In this document: positions 45,717 to 55,108 of the stretch, piece after piece
Layout: every line of letters begins with the position of its first letter
Position numbering within the stretch: position 1 is the stretch's first letter
Program-made: the position numbers and the translations under genes
Assembly (NCBI RefSeq): GCF_016424485.1
Contig: NZ_JAELUP010000012.1
Span: 29,583 to 93,582 of the forward strand
Direction: 5' to 3'
Length of the DNA stretch: 64,000 nucleotides
DNA from: Paenibacillus roseus
GTDB lineage: Bacteria; Bacillota; Bacilli; Paenibacillales; Paenibacillaceae
Notes under the pieces: model-generated
The model's database searches: none
Told to the model about the DNA's origin: nothing
What the model saw: the letters and a program-made list of their open reading frames with translations, nothing else

Positions 45717-45929
45717 GCTCAACCTAAAAATTAGTGGTTGACATCGAGGAGATAGCAGCGAAGGGGCAGAGGAATTCTGGAGAAACGAAAGTGGTCGCCT
45801 TTAAAGTCAGATTCCCCCTGCAAGTCTCTATCCTATAAAGGAATCGGACTTTAACAGCGATCGGAAGAATCCTCTGCCACGCAGCGCCCCCTCCACCTGG
45901 AGGTCAACCACTAATTTTGGTTTTGAGCC
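45717..45929 (+). repeat. Dispersed palindromic repeat, copy 3
   Basis: A 213-bp copy in the same orientation as copy 1. Its inner hairpin has TTAAAGTC / GACTTTAA where copy 1 has TTAAAGCC / GGCTTTAA, a paired substitution that keeps the stem. It lies between the NUDIX remnant and the thioesterase gene. Confidence 0.9.
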
Positions 45930-46023
45930 TTTATTTATGCGGGTCTATTGTCAGACGCCTTTGCCGTAAGTTAAAATACAAACGATTCCCAACATGGGCG
46001 CGAGAGCGGAAAGGAAGATGAGC

Positions 46024-46425
46024 ATGACCACTGCGTCACTGACCATTGTGGTTCGTTCCACGGAAATTGATGTGAACGGCCATGTGAACAATGCGAGATA
46101 TCTGGAATACCTGGAATGGGGACGGGAGGAATGGTACGAGAAAGCAGGGCTGTACTATCAGGTGCTGCGCGATCTTGGCGTATTGACCGTAACCGTCAAC
46201 ATTAATATTAATTATCGCAAGGAGTGCTTACAGGGTGAGAAGCTGACGATTCGAACTTTTCCTGAGAAGGTCGGGAATACGAGCTTTGTGCTTCGACAGG
46301 AGATTGCGAATGCGTCGAACGAAATTTGCATCGATGCGCGGGTTACTTGCGTAACAGTAGATACAGAGACCCGCAAGAGCGTTATGGTTCCCGGACGGCT
46401 TCGCGAGCTGTTCAGCGGAAAATAA
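46024..46425 (+). CDS. Acyl-CoA thioesterase, 4HBT hotdog family
   Basis: A 133-residue single hotdog-fold protein. The conserved start TEIDVNGHVNNARYLEYLEW holds the catalytic Asp and the GHVNN turn of the YbgC/FadM type. The family hydrolyses acyl-CoA or related thioesters as tetramers. ATG at 46024 has AAAGGAAG ~7 bases upstream; ATG at 46018 is too close. It is monocistronic with a very strong terminator. Confidence 0.87.
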   Translation: MTTASLTIVVRSTEIDVNGHVNNARYLEYLEWGREEWYEKAGLYYQVLRDLGVLTVTVNININYRKECLQGEKLTIRTFPEKVGNTSFVLRQEIANASNEICIDARVTCVTVDTETRKSVMVPGRLRELFSGK

Positions 46426-46507
46426 ATGTCGTTGAACCTTTCACACGGAGGCTCTGCCTGAAATTGATTCTTTACATGGACATCATACCCTACGCTTTGA
46501 TCCTGCA

Positions 46508-46554
46508 ATAGAAGCCATTTATAAATTTCCGTTTATAAATGGCTTCTATTTTTG
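46508..46554 (+). terminator. Strong terminator after the thioesterase gene
   Basis: A perfect 18-bp stem ATAGAAGCCATTTATAAA with a 6-base loop, followed by TTTTTG. Confidence 0.88.
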
Positions 46555-46633
46555 CGCGGATTAAAGTTTTGCCTTTCAAATGGAAGACAAGTCGGTTAAG
46601 CTTGCTCGTTTGTGGAAAAGACATTTGATTTGG

Positions 46634-46665
46634 TTCATACTCTGTTCATATTACGGCGCTATAAT
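46634..46665 (+). promoter_or_regulatory. RND pump promoter with direct TTCATA repeats
   Basis: TATAAT at 46660-46665 lacks a good -35, but TTCATA at 46634 and again at 46645 form a direct repeat with an 11-base period just upstream. Hexamers at 11-base period are typical of OmpR/PhoB-family binding sites, suggesting an activated promoter. Confidence 0.45.
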
Positions 46666-46698
46666 TAAGCCCAAACAGATAAGAGGAGGGTAAACCGG

Positions 46699-49600
46699 TT
46701 GAATGGATTAATCCGTTTTTCCATGAGAAGAGTGGCAGCCATGATCATCATGATTGCGCTTCTTTTCGGGGTAGGAATGTTTTCGGGATCTTCATTGAAG
46801 ATGGAGATGATGCCGAATATCAAAGCCCCTTATGTATCAATTACGACTACATATGCAGCTTCACCCCAGGATGTCATGAACGATATCACCAAGCCCATAG
46901 AAGAAAGAATCAATAATATGCAGGGCATAGAGACGATCACATCGACTTCCAGCGACAACATTTCCAATATCCTGGTGAAACTGAAGGATAGCGAGGATGA
47001 AGAAGAGAAGAAGCGTGAAATTGAAAGCTTGCTCTCTGACCTGAACTTGCCGGATAGCGCCAGCAAGCCTAAGGCTGCAACATTCGGCTTTTCTTCCATC
47101 CCGTCCTATTACACGGCATTGAATGCCAAGGATATGAGCCAGTTGGAGCTTGATAAGCTCTACAAAGACGTTATTAAACCAGGGTTTGAATCCATTAACG
47201 GAATTGACCATATTGATTCCATCGGCCAACGGGAAACCAAGCTCGATATCCGGCTGGATGTTGATGTGCTGAATTCCTACGGGCTGACGCCTTCAGAGGT
47301 GTCGCAAGCGATCCGGGCCGGACTGGCAGGCGGGGCAATCGGTACCGTCGAGTTTAACGGGCAGACCCAGATGGCGCGTATTACCGGCGATATGAAAAGT
47401 CTGTATAACTTCAAGAACATGGAGATTATGAACAGCAGCGGCCAAACCGTGCTGCTCGGCGAAGTCGCTGAGATCACAGCGATTACCGATTCGGAATATA
47501 TCTCCCGCATGGACGGCCAGGTTGCGATCGGCATCAACTTGTACAAAACAGGGGATGCCAACGTTGTGGATTTCTCCGCCCAGGCGACCAAGCTGATAAA
47601 CCAATGGCAGGAGCAGTATCCGGGAATCTCTTTTAAGAAAGTCTATGATTCCGCAGATGATGTCAAAAGCTCGCTCAGCGGCTTGCTCCGCGAAGGTATC
47701 ATTGGTATGGTGCTGGCAGCGGCGATGATTCTGTTCTTCCTGCGCAATGTGCGGATGACCTTGATTGTTCTTGTATCGATCCCCCTATCGATCCTGCTGA
47801 CGCTTATTTTGATGCATGCCTTTAATATTACGCTGAACATTATGACGCTAGGAGGTATGTTCATTGCGGTCGGACGGATTGTAGACGATAGCATCGTTGT
47901 TATCGAGAATGTATACAGCAATCTGGAGAAAGCGCAGGAGCGGAACGAATCCGTAGTCCTGATGGCGACGAAGCAGGTTGCCATGGCTATTACGTCTTCC
48001 ACACTCGTAACCGCAGCGGTATTCCTGCCGATCGGCCTGGTATCGGGTGTCATTGGGCAATTATTCCGGCCGTTTGCAATTACCGTATCCTGTGCGCTGC
48101 TGGCATCACTGCTGGTCGCTTTGACGGTTATTCCGATGCTGAGCAAGCTGCTTGTATTGAAGAATGTGGGTAAGGGCGGACATACAGAGCATACCGACGG
48201 CAAACTCAACAGCATCTATAAGAAAATATTGCTGTGGAGCTTGACTCATCGGGTCAAAACGATTGTGTTCTCGATTGTATTCTTCCTGGTCAGCATTATC
48301 GGCACTGTGCCGTTCCTGCCGCTTACTTTCATGCCGGAAGGAGAAGGCTCCAAGCAGGTGAGCTTCAATATTAAGCTTCCGTACGAAACCTCGCTTGAAA
48401 GCACGGATTTGCAAGTTCAGCAGATAGAGAAGCTGCTGCAGGAGGCCAAGGATCCAAACGGCGATGAACTGTTTACCTTCTATCAATCGCTTGTAGGCTA
48501 TGACGGCACTAATAATCGGGTTCCGTATTTTGCCCAGATTATAGCCGAAGTTAATGGGAATGCCACTGGTGAGGAAGTACGCAAGGAATACGTAAAAAAA
48601 ATTAATCTTATGCTTCCGAAAGGCTCGGAACTTAAAGAAGACTCCTTGGGCGGAGGCGACGGCTTTGGCACGACAGACTTCTCCTACGCGTTGCAAGGGG
48701 ACGATCAGGAACTGCTTGAACGCGGGGCGCAATTGGTCATGGATAAGCTTAAAGATTTCCCTGAACTTACGGGTGTGAACTCCACGATGGGAGATGCCAA
48801 AAAAGAGGTCAATATCGCAGTCAGCCATACCAAGGCGCAGCAGTTCGGTCTGAGCGCCGCGCAAATTCAAAGCGCTGTGCGCGCATGGATTTGGAAGGAA
48901 AATCTTGGGGACCTGCGTTTTGACAATGTGCTGTACAGAACCACGCTGCAATTGGCCGAACATCATAAAAACTCGCTGGAACAGCTAGGCAAAATTCCGA
49001 TTCAATCACCGACAGGCCAGACCGTCTATCTGAATGAGGTGGCCGATATCAAGGAAGTACAGGCGCGGGTAGCCTTGAATCGTGAGAACTTGAAGCAGCA
49101 TATTAAAATTACGGCGAACATTAAAGCAGACAACAAAGCAGCCGTCAGCGTCCAGGTCGGTGCAGAGCTTGCCAAGCTGCAACTGCCAGAAGGCGTGAAC
49201 ACGCAAGTAAGCGGCGTTACCGATGATATTATGAAAAGCTTCACTGAAATGTTTGTCGCTATGGGTATTGCCATCGGAATCGTATACCTGATCATGGTGC
49301 TGGCATTTGGCAACGCCAGTACGCCGTTTGCGATTCTATTCTCTCTGCCGCTCGCGGTTATCGGGGGACTCATCGGGCTATTGATCACAAGTGAGACGCT
49401 TAACGTCACGACGCTGATCGGTTTTATGATGCTGATCGGTATCGTGATCACGAATGCCATTGTCTTGCTGGACCGGGCCCAGCAATTGCTGCATGAAGGC
49501 ATGACGGTTCGCAACGCCATCGTGGAAGCCGGCATGGTGAGGCTTCGTCCGATCATTATGACAGCCGGGGCGACAATTGCCGCCATGCTTCCGCTGGCTA

Positions 49601-49809
49601 TCGGCCTGTTTCACTCGGAGAGCGGGGGTGCGTCGCTAGTATCCAAGGGGCTCGCGATCGTCGTTATTGGCGGCTTGACTTCTTCGACCTTGCTGACCCT
49701 CGTCGTTGTACCGGTCATCTATGAGACGCTGGAGTTATGGAAGACGAAGCTCTCGAACTGGAGCAGCCGGGATCGCAAGTCTGTTGATAAAGCCAAGGTG
49801 GACGTATAA
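46699..49809 (+). CDS. RND-family efflux transporter (AcrB/SwrC-like)
   Basis: A 1036-residue inner-membrane pump with the twofold RND layout: one helix, a large extracellular loop, then six helices, repeated. Visible hallmarks are the SIPLSILLTLILMHAFN helix, GRIVDDSIVVIENV (helix 4 Asp pair for proton relay), and the second half with GIVITNAIVLLDRAQ. Gram-positive members include SwrC/YerP, which exports surfactin-like lipopeptides. The TTG at 46699 has GAGGAGGG 8 bases upstream. It is followed by its membrane fusion protein, 19 bases away, so the two form one exporter. Confidence 0.92.
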   Translation: MNGLIRFSMRRVAAMIIMIALLFGVGMFSGSSLKMEMMPNIKAPYVSITTTYAASPQDVMNDITKPIEERINNMQGIETITSTSSDNISNILVKLKDSEDEEEKKREIESLLSDLNLPDSASKPKAATFGFSSIPSYYTALNAKDMSQLELDKLYKDVIKPGFESINGIDHIDSIGQRETKLDIRLDVDVLNSYGLTPSEVSQAIRAGLAGGAIGTVEFNGQTQMARITGDMKSLYNFKNMEIMNSSGQTVLLGEVAEITAITDSEYISRMDGQVAIGINLYKTGDANVVDFSAQATKLINQWQEQYPGISFKKVYDSADDVKSSLSGLLREGIIGMVLAAAMILFFLRNVRMTLIVLVSIPLSILLTLILMHAFNITLNIMTLGGMFIAVGRIVDDSIVVIENVYSNLEKAQERNESVVLMATKQVAMAITSSTLVTAAVFLPIGLVSGVIGQLFRPFAITVSCALLASLLVALTVIPMLSKLLVLKNVGKGGHTEHTDGKLNSIYKKILLWSLTHRVKTIVFSIVFFLVSIIGTVPFLPLTFMPEGEGSKQVSFNIKLPYETSLESTDLQVQQIEKLLQEAKDPNGDELFTFYQSLVGYDGTNNRVPYFAQIIAEVNGNATGEEVRKEYVKKINLMLPKGSELKEDSLGGGDGFGTTDFSYALQGDDQELLERGAQLVMDKLKDFPELTGVNSTMGDAKKEVNIAVSHTKAQQFGLSAAQIQSAVRAWIWKENLGDLRFDNVLYRTTLQLAEHHKNSLEQLGKIPIQSPTGQTVYLNEVADIKEVQARVALNRENLKQHIKITANIKADNKAAVSVQVGAELAKLQLPEGVNTQVSGVTDDIMKSFTEMFVAMGIAIGIVYLIMVLAFGNASTPFAILFSLPLAVIGGLIGLLITSETLNVTTLIGFMMLIGIVITNAIVLLDRAQQLLHEGMTVRNAIVEAGMVRLRPIIMTAGATIAAMLPLAIGLFHSESGGASLVSKGLAIVVIGGLTSSTLLTLVVVPVIYETLELWKTKLSNWSSRDRKSVDKAKVDV

Positions 49810-49828
49810 AAAGGGGGAACAACCGAAC

Positions 49829-51028
49829 ATGAACCGAAAAGCAAGACCTTTGTTTCAACCATTCAAAATTGCAGGTTTACTGATAGCGGCTGCGCTTATT
49901 GCAGCGGGCTGCACCAATGTCCAGGCGGGAGAGGCTCAGGAAGAGGCTGCCGTGCAAAATGGACCTAAACAAATCAAAATTGAGCAGGTAGGCAGACATA
50001 GCATGGGAAGCCCGCGTGAACAGATCGGAGAAGTAACGGCTGCCGTGAAGTTCGATATGATCGCCAAAACAGGTGGCGAAGTGATCGAGCGGATTAAGCA
50101 AAATGGCGAACAGGTGAAAAAAGATGAGATTATTGCGCGCATTAGCTCCGAGCGAGCCGATACGAAGCTTGAAAATGCCAAAGTCCAATTAAGACTTTCC
50201 GAAGAAGCGCTTGCGGCTAGCCAAAAGACGAATCAGGTTCAACGAAACGAGCTGCTGAATAAAATCAAGGAAGCAGAGCGTGTATACAAGGAAATTCGGA
50301 TGTCCCAGGATGATGAGGCGGCTGAAAAAGCGGCGGATACTGTCAAGCTGCTCAAGCAGCAGCTTTCCGTGATGGACACAACCAATAATCTGACTTCTCT
50401 TGAAGCTCAGGTAGCTTCTGCCGAAGCCGGTCTGAAAGATTTGCAACTCTCGCTAAGCGATTATGTGATCAAGGCGCCGTCCGACGGAGTAGTGACGAAT
50501 ATGTCGCTTCGTGAAGGAACATACCTTCAAGGCGGTACTGTCGTTGGCGTCGTGCAGCGCACAGACCGCATTGTGATCGAGGTCAAGCTGAATGAGCTGG
50601 CGGCATCGCTCGTACGCGGCAAGCAGGAGCTTGTATTCTATAGCCCGGAAAACAAGGCCACCAAGTTGAAGGCACATGTCAATTCGCTGGATGTGTTCGC
50701 AAATCCGAAGACCCGAATGTTCGCAATGGAGCTTGAAGCGGACAATCCGAACGGGATTATCAAGCCGGGAGGACGTGTGCATGTGGAGTTGACGTCAGAG
50801 GATGAGGAAAATGTTATTGCCGTGCCATCGCTCAGCATCATCCGTGAAGGGGACGAAACTTTCGTCTACGTTGTCAAAGGCACACAGTCTGAGAAGCGCA
50901 AGGTGCAATTGGGCAGATTGAACGGGGTGTATCAGGAAGTGCTATCCGGACTCTCTCAAAATGAGCAGCTTGTCGTAGGCGGACAGCACCAATTGAAGGA
51001 TGCTGAACAGGTGGAAATTATCAGTTAA
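49829..51028 (+). CDS. Membrane fusion lipoprotein of the RND pump (HlyD/MFP)
   Basis: A 399-residue exported lipoprotein: lipobox ending AAGC (Cys ~24), then barrel-sandwich lipoyl-type halves around an alpha-hairpin (~95-185, KVQLRLSEEALAASQK) and a beta-barrel domain (DYVIKAPSDGVVTNM, then ITGMRE-like). MFPs link the pump to exterior partners and, in Gram-positives, assist release at the membrane surface. The ATG at 49829 has AAGGGGGAA upstream; longer frames overlap the pump gene. Confidence 0.9.
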   Translation: MNRKARPLFQPFKIAGLLIAAALIAAGCTNVQAGEAQEEAAVQNGPKQIKIEQVGRHSMGSPREQIGEVTAAVKFDMIAKTGGEVIERIKQNGEQVKKDEIIARISSERADTKLENAKVQLRLSEEALAASQKTNQVQRNELLNKIKEAERVYKEIRMSQDDEAAEKAADTVKLLKQQLSVMDTTNNLTSLEAQVASAEAGLKDLQLSLSDYVIKAPSDGVVTNMSLREGTYLQGGTVVGVVQRTDRIVIEVKLNELAASLVRGKQELVFYSPENKATKLKAHVNSLDVFANPKTRMFAMELEADNPNGIIKPGGRVHVELTSEDEENVIAVPSLSIIREGDETFVYVVKGTQSEKRKVQLGRLNGVYQEVLSGLSQNEQLVVGGQHQLKDAEQVEIIS

Positions 51029-51139
51029 TTAAAGCAGGGCAGGGTGCGACGCTTAACTGTATCCTGTCCTGAAATCAAATTTGAACCCGACTCAGGACCG
51101 GCTAGATCAGCCGGGACGTTTTATAAAGGAGGGGACGGC

Positions 51140-51763
51140 TTGAAAGCGAAAATGGATCAATTTGAAGTGGCAGTAGCGCCGTATTTGAATGATTTGCACA
51201 ACTATTGTTCCTATTTGACAGCTTCCCGGTGGGATTCTGAGGATTTATATCAGGAGACGCTGCTGCGACTGCTGGGAAATTTTAAGAAGACGGGCAAAGT
51301 GGCTCCTTCCAAGAGCTGGGTTATTACGGTGGCCAGGAACATCTGGATCGATCAACACCGTAAAAATAAGGGACTGACAGCAACAGTGCCGATTGAGAAT
51401 ATGACCTTTGTCGTCCAGTCGGTCGATTATGTGTCGATCCGCACGACATTGGAATGGATAACGGAATATTTGTCCGACCGGGAAATTCGGATGCTGATTC
51501 TGTACGAGGTATATCGATATACGTACAGGGAGATTGCAGAGGCGCATTCCTGTACGGTATCGACGGTGAAGATGGTGCTGTACCATGCCAAGCAGAAGTT
51601 GAAGATGGCTGTAGAAAGCGGCAAGCTGCAGGATTACCCTGCAGCCGCCCCCGCGTTGTTCAACGCCTCCGATAGCAAAAGAACCCGGAAGCCGATCAAG
51701 CGGGCCTACCAAATTGATTACTGGACGCGGAAGCTGGTCCATTTTGACGCCGGGATTATGTAA
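51140..51763 (+). CDS. ECF-type RNA polymerase sigma factor
   Basis: A 207-residue sigma factor with region 2 (~10-85; SEDLYQETLLRLL and SWVITVARNIWIDQHRKNKG) and region 4 (~120-180; YRYTYREIAEAHSCTVSTVKMVLYHAKQKLK). A ~30-residue basic tail follows. TTG at 51140 with AAGGAGGGG 5 bases upstream is the probable start. It follows the RND operon after 111 bases, with no anti-sigma factor gene nearby, so its control is unclear. It may drive the pump, but no matching promoter pair was identified. Confidence 0.85.
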   Translation: MKAKMDQFEVAVAPYLNDLHNYCSYLTASRWDSEDLYQETLLRLLGNFKKTGKVAPSKSWVITVARNIWIDQHRKNKGLTATVPIENMTFVVQSVDYVSIRTTLEWITEYLSDREIRMLILYEVYRYTYREIAEAHSCTVSTVKMVLYHAKQKLKMAVESGKLQDYPAAAPALFNASDSKRTRKPIKRAYQIDYWTRKLVHFDAGIM

Positions 51764-51817
51764 AGCGAGTACGCATGATTCCTTGCGCTTGCGGCATACA
51801 TGATCTCGCCTGAGGCG

Positions 51818-52804
51818 CTAACGGGCATCTGCAGGATAGACCAGCCCGATCTGGCGGCGAATTTCATCGATCCATTTCATCGTAAGGCGTGAATGGCGAT
51901 GGCTATTGTTACGGGACTGCTTCTCGCCGTTTTCCACAAGCTCAATAAATTCCTTTGCTTCATATATCATGGCTTGGTCCTGCTGGGGAACCGAAATCTT
52001 CTCGATCGTTCCGTCACGGTACCTGATTTCGACATGTCCAATTTCGCTAATTTTGTCCACGATGATGCTTCCAAGCTCGCCCTGGATTTCGGAAGGCAGG
52101 CTGGATGCGGAAATTTTGGAATGCATGATAACGGCTTGCATATCGGCGTAAGTTGCAATGACGCTTCCTTCGCCATCGACGCCGGACTCCAGCATGTAGG
52201 CGGACGCCTGAATGGACTGCGGTTCACCGAACAGCACGATCATCGGATACAGGCAGTAGATGCCCAGGTCCATCATGGAGCCGTTGGAATACACCGGATT
52301 GAAGGCGTTAAGTACGGTACCATTCTTGTACGCATCGTAGCGGGAAGAATACTGGCAATAGCTCGCCGTATACCGGCGAATTGGACCGATCTTGTGAAGA
52401 TTGTCCTGAATGGCTCTGAAATTGGGCAGCAGGGTGGACTTCATCGCTTCCATGAGCACGGCGCCGCTTTCGGCAGCCGCATCCATCATCGCCTGCACCT
52501 CCCGTTCATTTGAGGCTATCGGCTTCTCGCACAGCACATGCTTTCCGTGCCGGAGCAAGACGATGGCCTGTTGTGCGTGGTAGCAGTTCGGGCTGGCAAT
52601 ATAGACTGCATCCAGCTCATTGCTTGCAGCCATAGCCTCCAAATCGGTAAAAACATGGGTTGCTCCATAACGGGCGGCAAATTCGGCTCCGCGTTCCTCT
52701 GTTCGTGAATAAACGGCTGTGAGCCGGAAAGATTCAAGAAGACTGGCAGCTTGAATAAAAGATTCGGTGATCCAGTTAGTTCCAATTACTCCGAAACGAA
52801 CCAT
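51818..52804 (-). CDS. Gfo/Idh/MocA-family oxidoreductase
   Basis: A 328-residue NAD(P)-binding oxidoreductase: Rossmann GVIGTNWITESFIQA, the family CEKPIASN, and the later MDLGIYCLYP motif. Such enzymes dehydrogenate sugars or xenobiotic-like cyclic alcohols. The ATG at 52804 has GAGAGGGGA upstream; the longer frame to 52840 lacks support. It is monocistronic, with repeat copy 4 beyond its start. It differs from the dehydrogenase at 7566 and has no sugar operon around it. Confidence 0.88.
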   Translation of the reverse strand: MVRFGVIGTNWITESFIQAASLLESFRLTAVYSRTEERGAEFAARYGATHVFTDLEAMAASNELDAVYIASPNCYHAQQAIVLLRHGKHVLCEKPIASNEREVQAMMDAAAESGAVLMEAMKSTLLPNFRAIQDNLHKIGPIRRYTASYCQYSSRYDAYKNGTVLNAFNPVYSNGSMMDLGIYCLYPMIVLFGEPQSIQASAYMLESGVDGEGSVIATYADMQAVIMHSKISASSLPSEIQGELGSIIVDKISEIGHVEIRYRDGTIEKISVPQQDQAMIYEAKEFIELVENGEKQSRNNSHRHSRLTMKWIDEIRRQIGLVYPADAR

Positions 52805-52945
52805 CAGACATTTCCCCTCTCTTGTGCTAGAAAATAACAAGACGGTCCATCCCGCCTGATTGATGCGGTCAATTACCGATAAGCTATGAATGATTCTACC
52901 TTATCCGGCAGCGGGAGTAAATATATATCATTTTGATAAATTTAA

Positions 52946-53160
52946 GGCTCAAAACCAAAATTAGTGGTTGAGCCCCAGGTGGAGGGGACGCTGCGTGGCA
53001 GAGGATTCTTCCGGTCGCTGTTAAAGCCCGATTCCTTTATAGGATAGAGGTTTGCAGGGGGAATCGGGCTTTAAAAGGCGACCACGTTCGTTTCTCCAGA
53101 ATTCCTCGGCCCCTTCGCTGCGCTCTTATCCCCCTAAAGCACCGATTTTAGGGCTGAGGC
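52946..53160 (-). repeat. Dispersed palindromic repeat, copy 4
   Basis: A 215-bp copy in the orientation of copy 2. The left end GGCTCAAAACCAAAATTAGT is intact; the right end (ACCGATTTTAGGGCTGAGGC) has diverged, so pairing of the outermost arm is weaker. It lies between the oxidoreductase and acetyltransferase genes, 32 bases before the latter's start codon. Confidence 0.88.
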
Positions 53161-53192
53161 TTAAAATTTACTTGAAGAAGGGAAGAATGGTC

Positions 53193-54053
53193 ATGAGTCT
53201 TCTTACATACGAGCTTGCAGAACTGATCGAGCAGTCGGAGGTTCAATATATGATAGATCGGATGCGGGCGATAGAGGAGCGCCCCGGCAATCCGATGGGG
53301 ATAGAGCTAGCCCAATTCGGCAGAGCGACTGCTTTTTTTGCCAGGGAAATGCCGTGGCCGCAGTTTAATACCGTCAAAGGAATGGGCAGGGATGACGTTG
53401 GATGGCTTGATGAGATCATCGGGTTTTATGCTGCGCGTGAACGAAAGCCACAATTCGAGATTACTCCGTCCAATGCCGAAGGGGCCTTGCTCAAAGGGCT
53501 TGCTTCCAGAGGCTATTATCAATCCGGCTTCCATGCTTCTCTGTATATCAACCTGTTGCCCGATACCTCATATGCAAGCCATGGAACATTGCAAGGGGAA
53601 CAAAATGTACAAAAGAATGACGCAGCGTCTGTTAATTTGTGGATCAAAGAGCTAAGTCCGGAGACAGGATTGGAGCAATATGCGAGCATTCACTGTCTAG
53701 GCACGGGATTGCCGGTATCCGGGGAGGTTCATATTGCAGACAATAACGAGATGCTTCTGGCGCGCGAAGGCTGGAGCTTTTATATTGCCTATACAGACGG
53801 GAAGACACCAGCGGGGGCAGCCGTAATGCATGTGGGCAACGGCATTGCAAGCCTTACATTTGCGGCTGTGCTGCCGAAGTACCGGGGCCGTGGCATACAT
53901 CAGGCGCTAATCAGGAAGCGGTTAGACAAAGCAAGGCAATCTGGATGCACAATGGCGGTCGGCCAGGCAGCCTATGTGTCCGCCAGCGCCCGAAATATGG
54001 AGCGCTCGGGTATGAAGCTCGGCTATACGCGGGCAACCTGGACAAGTATGTAA
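53193..54053 (+). CDS. GNAT-family N-acetyltransferase
   Basis: A 286-residue protein. Its C-terminal half is a GNAT domain with motif A LPKYRGRGIHQALIRKRLDKA (positions ~238-258; Q/RxxGxG/A acetyl-CoA loop) and a trailing NMERSGMKLGYTR. The N-terminal half is a degenerate second GNAT-like domain. The acceptor is unknown. ATG at 53193 has GGGAAG ~7 bases upstream; ATG at 53187 is an alternative. Repeat copy 4 forms most of its upstream region. Confidence 0.83.
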   Translation: MSLLTYELAELIEQSEVQYMIDRMRAIEERPGNPMGIELAQFGRATAFFAREMPWPQFNTVKGMGRDDVGWLDEIIGFYAARERKPQFEITPSNAEGALLKGLASRGYYQSGFHASLYINLLPDTSYASHGTLQGEQNVQKNDAASVNLWIKELSPETGLEQYASIHCLGTGLPVSGEVHIADNNEMLLAREGWSFYIAYTDGKTPAGAAVMHVGNGIASLTFAAVLPKYRGRGIHQALIRKRLDKARQSGCTMAVGQAAYVSASARNMERSGMKLGYTRATWTSM

Positions 54054-54117
54054 TTCGGCTAGATTAGGCCCTAAGTCCATTAGCGATATTGATGATCCAA
54101 GCCAAAAGACGAGGCGG

Positions 54118-54154
54118 TTGACAAAAACATTTAATATTGTCAAAATGATAATAT
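54118..54154 (+). promoter_or_regulatory. Promoter and probable NrtR operator
   Basis: TTGACA at 54118-54123 with a 17-base spacer to CAAAAT (four of six to consensus). Overlapping it, ATATTGTCA / TGATAATAT around a 3-base centre (54134-54154) is an inverted repeat with 8 of 9 positions paired, the size of an NrtR-type box and well placed for autoregulation. Confidence 0.55.
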
Positions 54155-54208
54155 CTAATTGATTATTTGAAATAAAGTTGTTTGGTCAACAATAAAGCAG
54201 GTGATAGA

Positions 54209-54982
54209 TTGAACAAGCAGATCGAAAATGAATCTAATTATTCAGCAAGCAAATACCGTACGCCGGACGGGGTACCGGCAGATATTATTATTTTCACTAT
54301 TGCATCCGAAGAGCGGGCAGGCACGAAGAAATCGCTGCCGATGAGAGAGCTTCAGGTTATGCTCATCCAGCGCAAGCGCTGGCCGTTCGAGGGCAAGTGG
54401 GCGCTTCCGGGCGGTTTCTGTGATGAATTCGAATCGATGGAGGATTGCGCAAGGCGGGAACTGGAGGAAGAGACGGGCGTGCGCGATGTTCATATGGAAT
54501 ATTGCAATGTATACAGCGCGCCGGGCCGTGATCCGCGAGGCTGGATGATCTCCCATTCCTTCGTTGCGCTGGTCAATGAAGCGAAGCTTAAAGATAGACG
54601 GGCAGCCGATGATGCTGCCGATGTCAGGCTGTTCCCGGTCAGCGCGGCGCAAAATATGGAATTGGCCTTTGATCATAATCAGGTGCTGGAGGATGCGCTC
54701 GCACATATTCGCCAGAAGATGCTGACAACGACGATTGCCAAGGCATTTTTGCCGGAAGAATTTACAGTTAGTGAGCTGTATCAGGTCATTCAGACGGTTG
54801 TGCCGGAATTTGCGGACCAGAACTTTTTGCGAAAAATTACATCGACCCAAAGCCGCAAGGGCATTATTGAAGAGGTTCTGGGCGCCAATGGAGAGCGCAA
54901 GATGTCCAACCGATATTCCCAGCGGGCTGCCCAGCTTTACAGATTTACAGGCTATAAGCCCCAATTGTCCTTATATAGCTAA
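54209..54982 (+). CDS. NrtR-like NUDIX-domain transcriptional regulator of NAD metabolism
   Basis: A 257-residue protein with a NUDIX domain (~20-160) whose box reads GGFCDEFESMEDCARRELEE-TG, intact apart from sequence context, and a C-terminal winged helix (~170-257) ending QLYRFTGYKPQLSLYS. That two-domain layout is NrtR, which senses ADP-ribose or NAD pool compounds and represses NAD salvage. pncA and pncB follow directly, strongly supporting the call. TTG at 54209 with AGGTGA 4-5 bases upstream is the probable start. Because the NUDIX box is kept, hydrolase activity is possible. Confidence 0.85.
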   Translation: MNKQIENESNYSASKYRTPDGVPADIIIFTIASEERAGTKKSLPMRELQVMLIQRKRWPFEGKWALPGGFCDEFESMEDCARRELEEETGVRDVHMEYCNVYSAPGRDPRGWMISHSFVALVNEAKLKDRRAADDAADVRLFPVSAAQNMELAFDHNQVLEDALAHIRQKMLTTTIAKAFLPEEFTVSELYQVIQTVVPEFADQNFLRKITSTQSRKGIIEEVLGANGERKMSNRYSQRAAQLYRFTGYKPQLSLYS

Positions 54983-55108
54983 TGCCGAAGGGTTACATTT
55001 TTCATCTTGTAAACATTGTGAATTTGTGGTTCAAACCATAAGATTTTCGAGACATCCATTCGATACATTCAATAGTAAAGATGAGCGTACATCAGGAGGA
55101 TGAAGACT

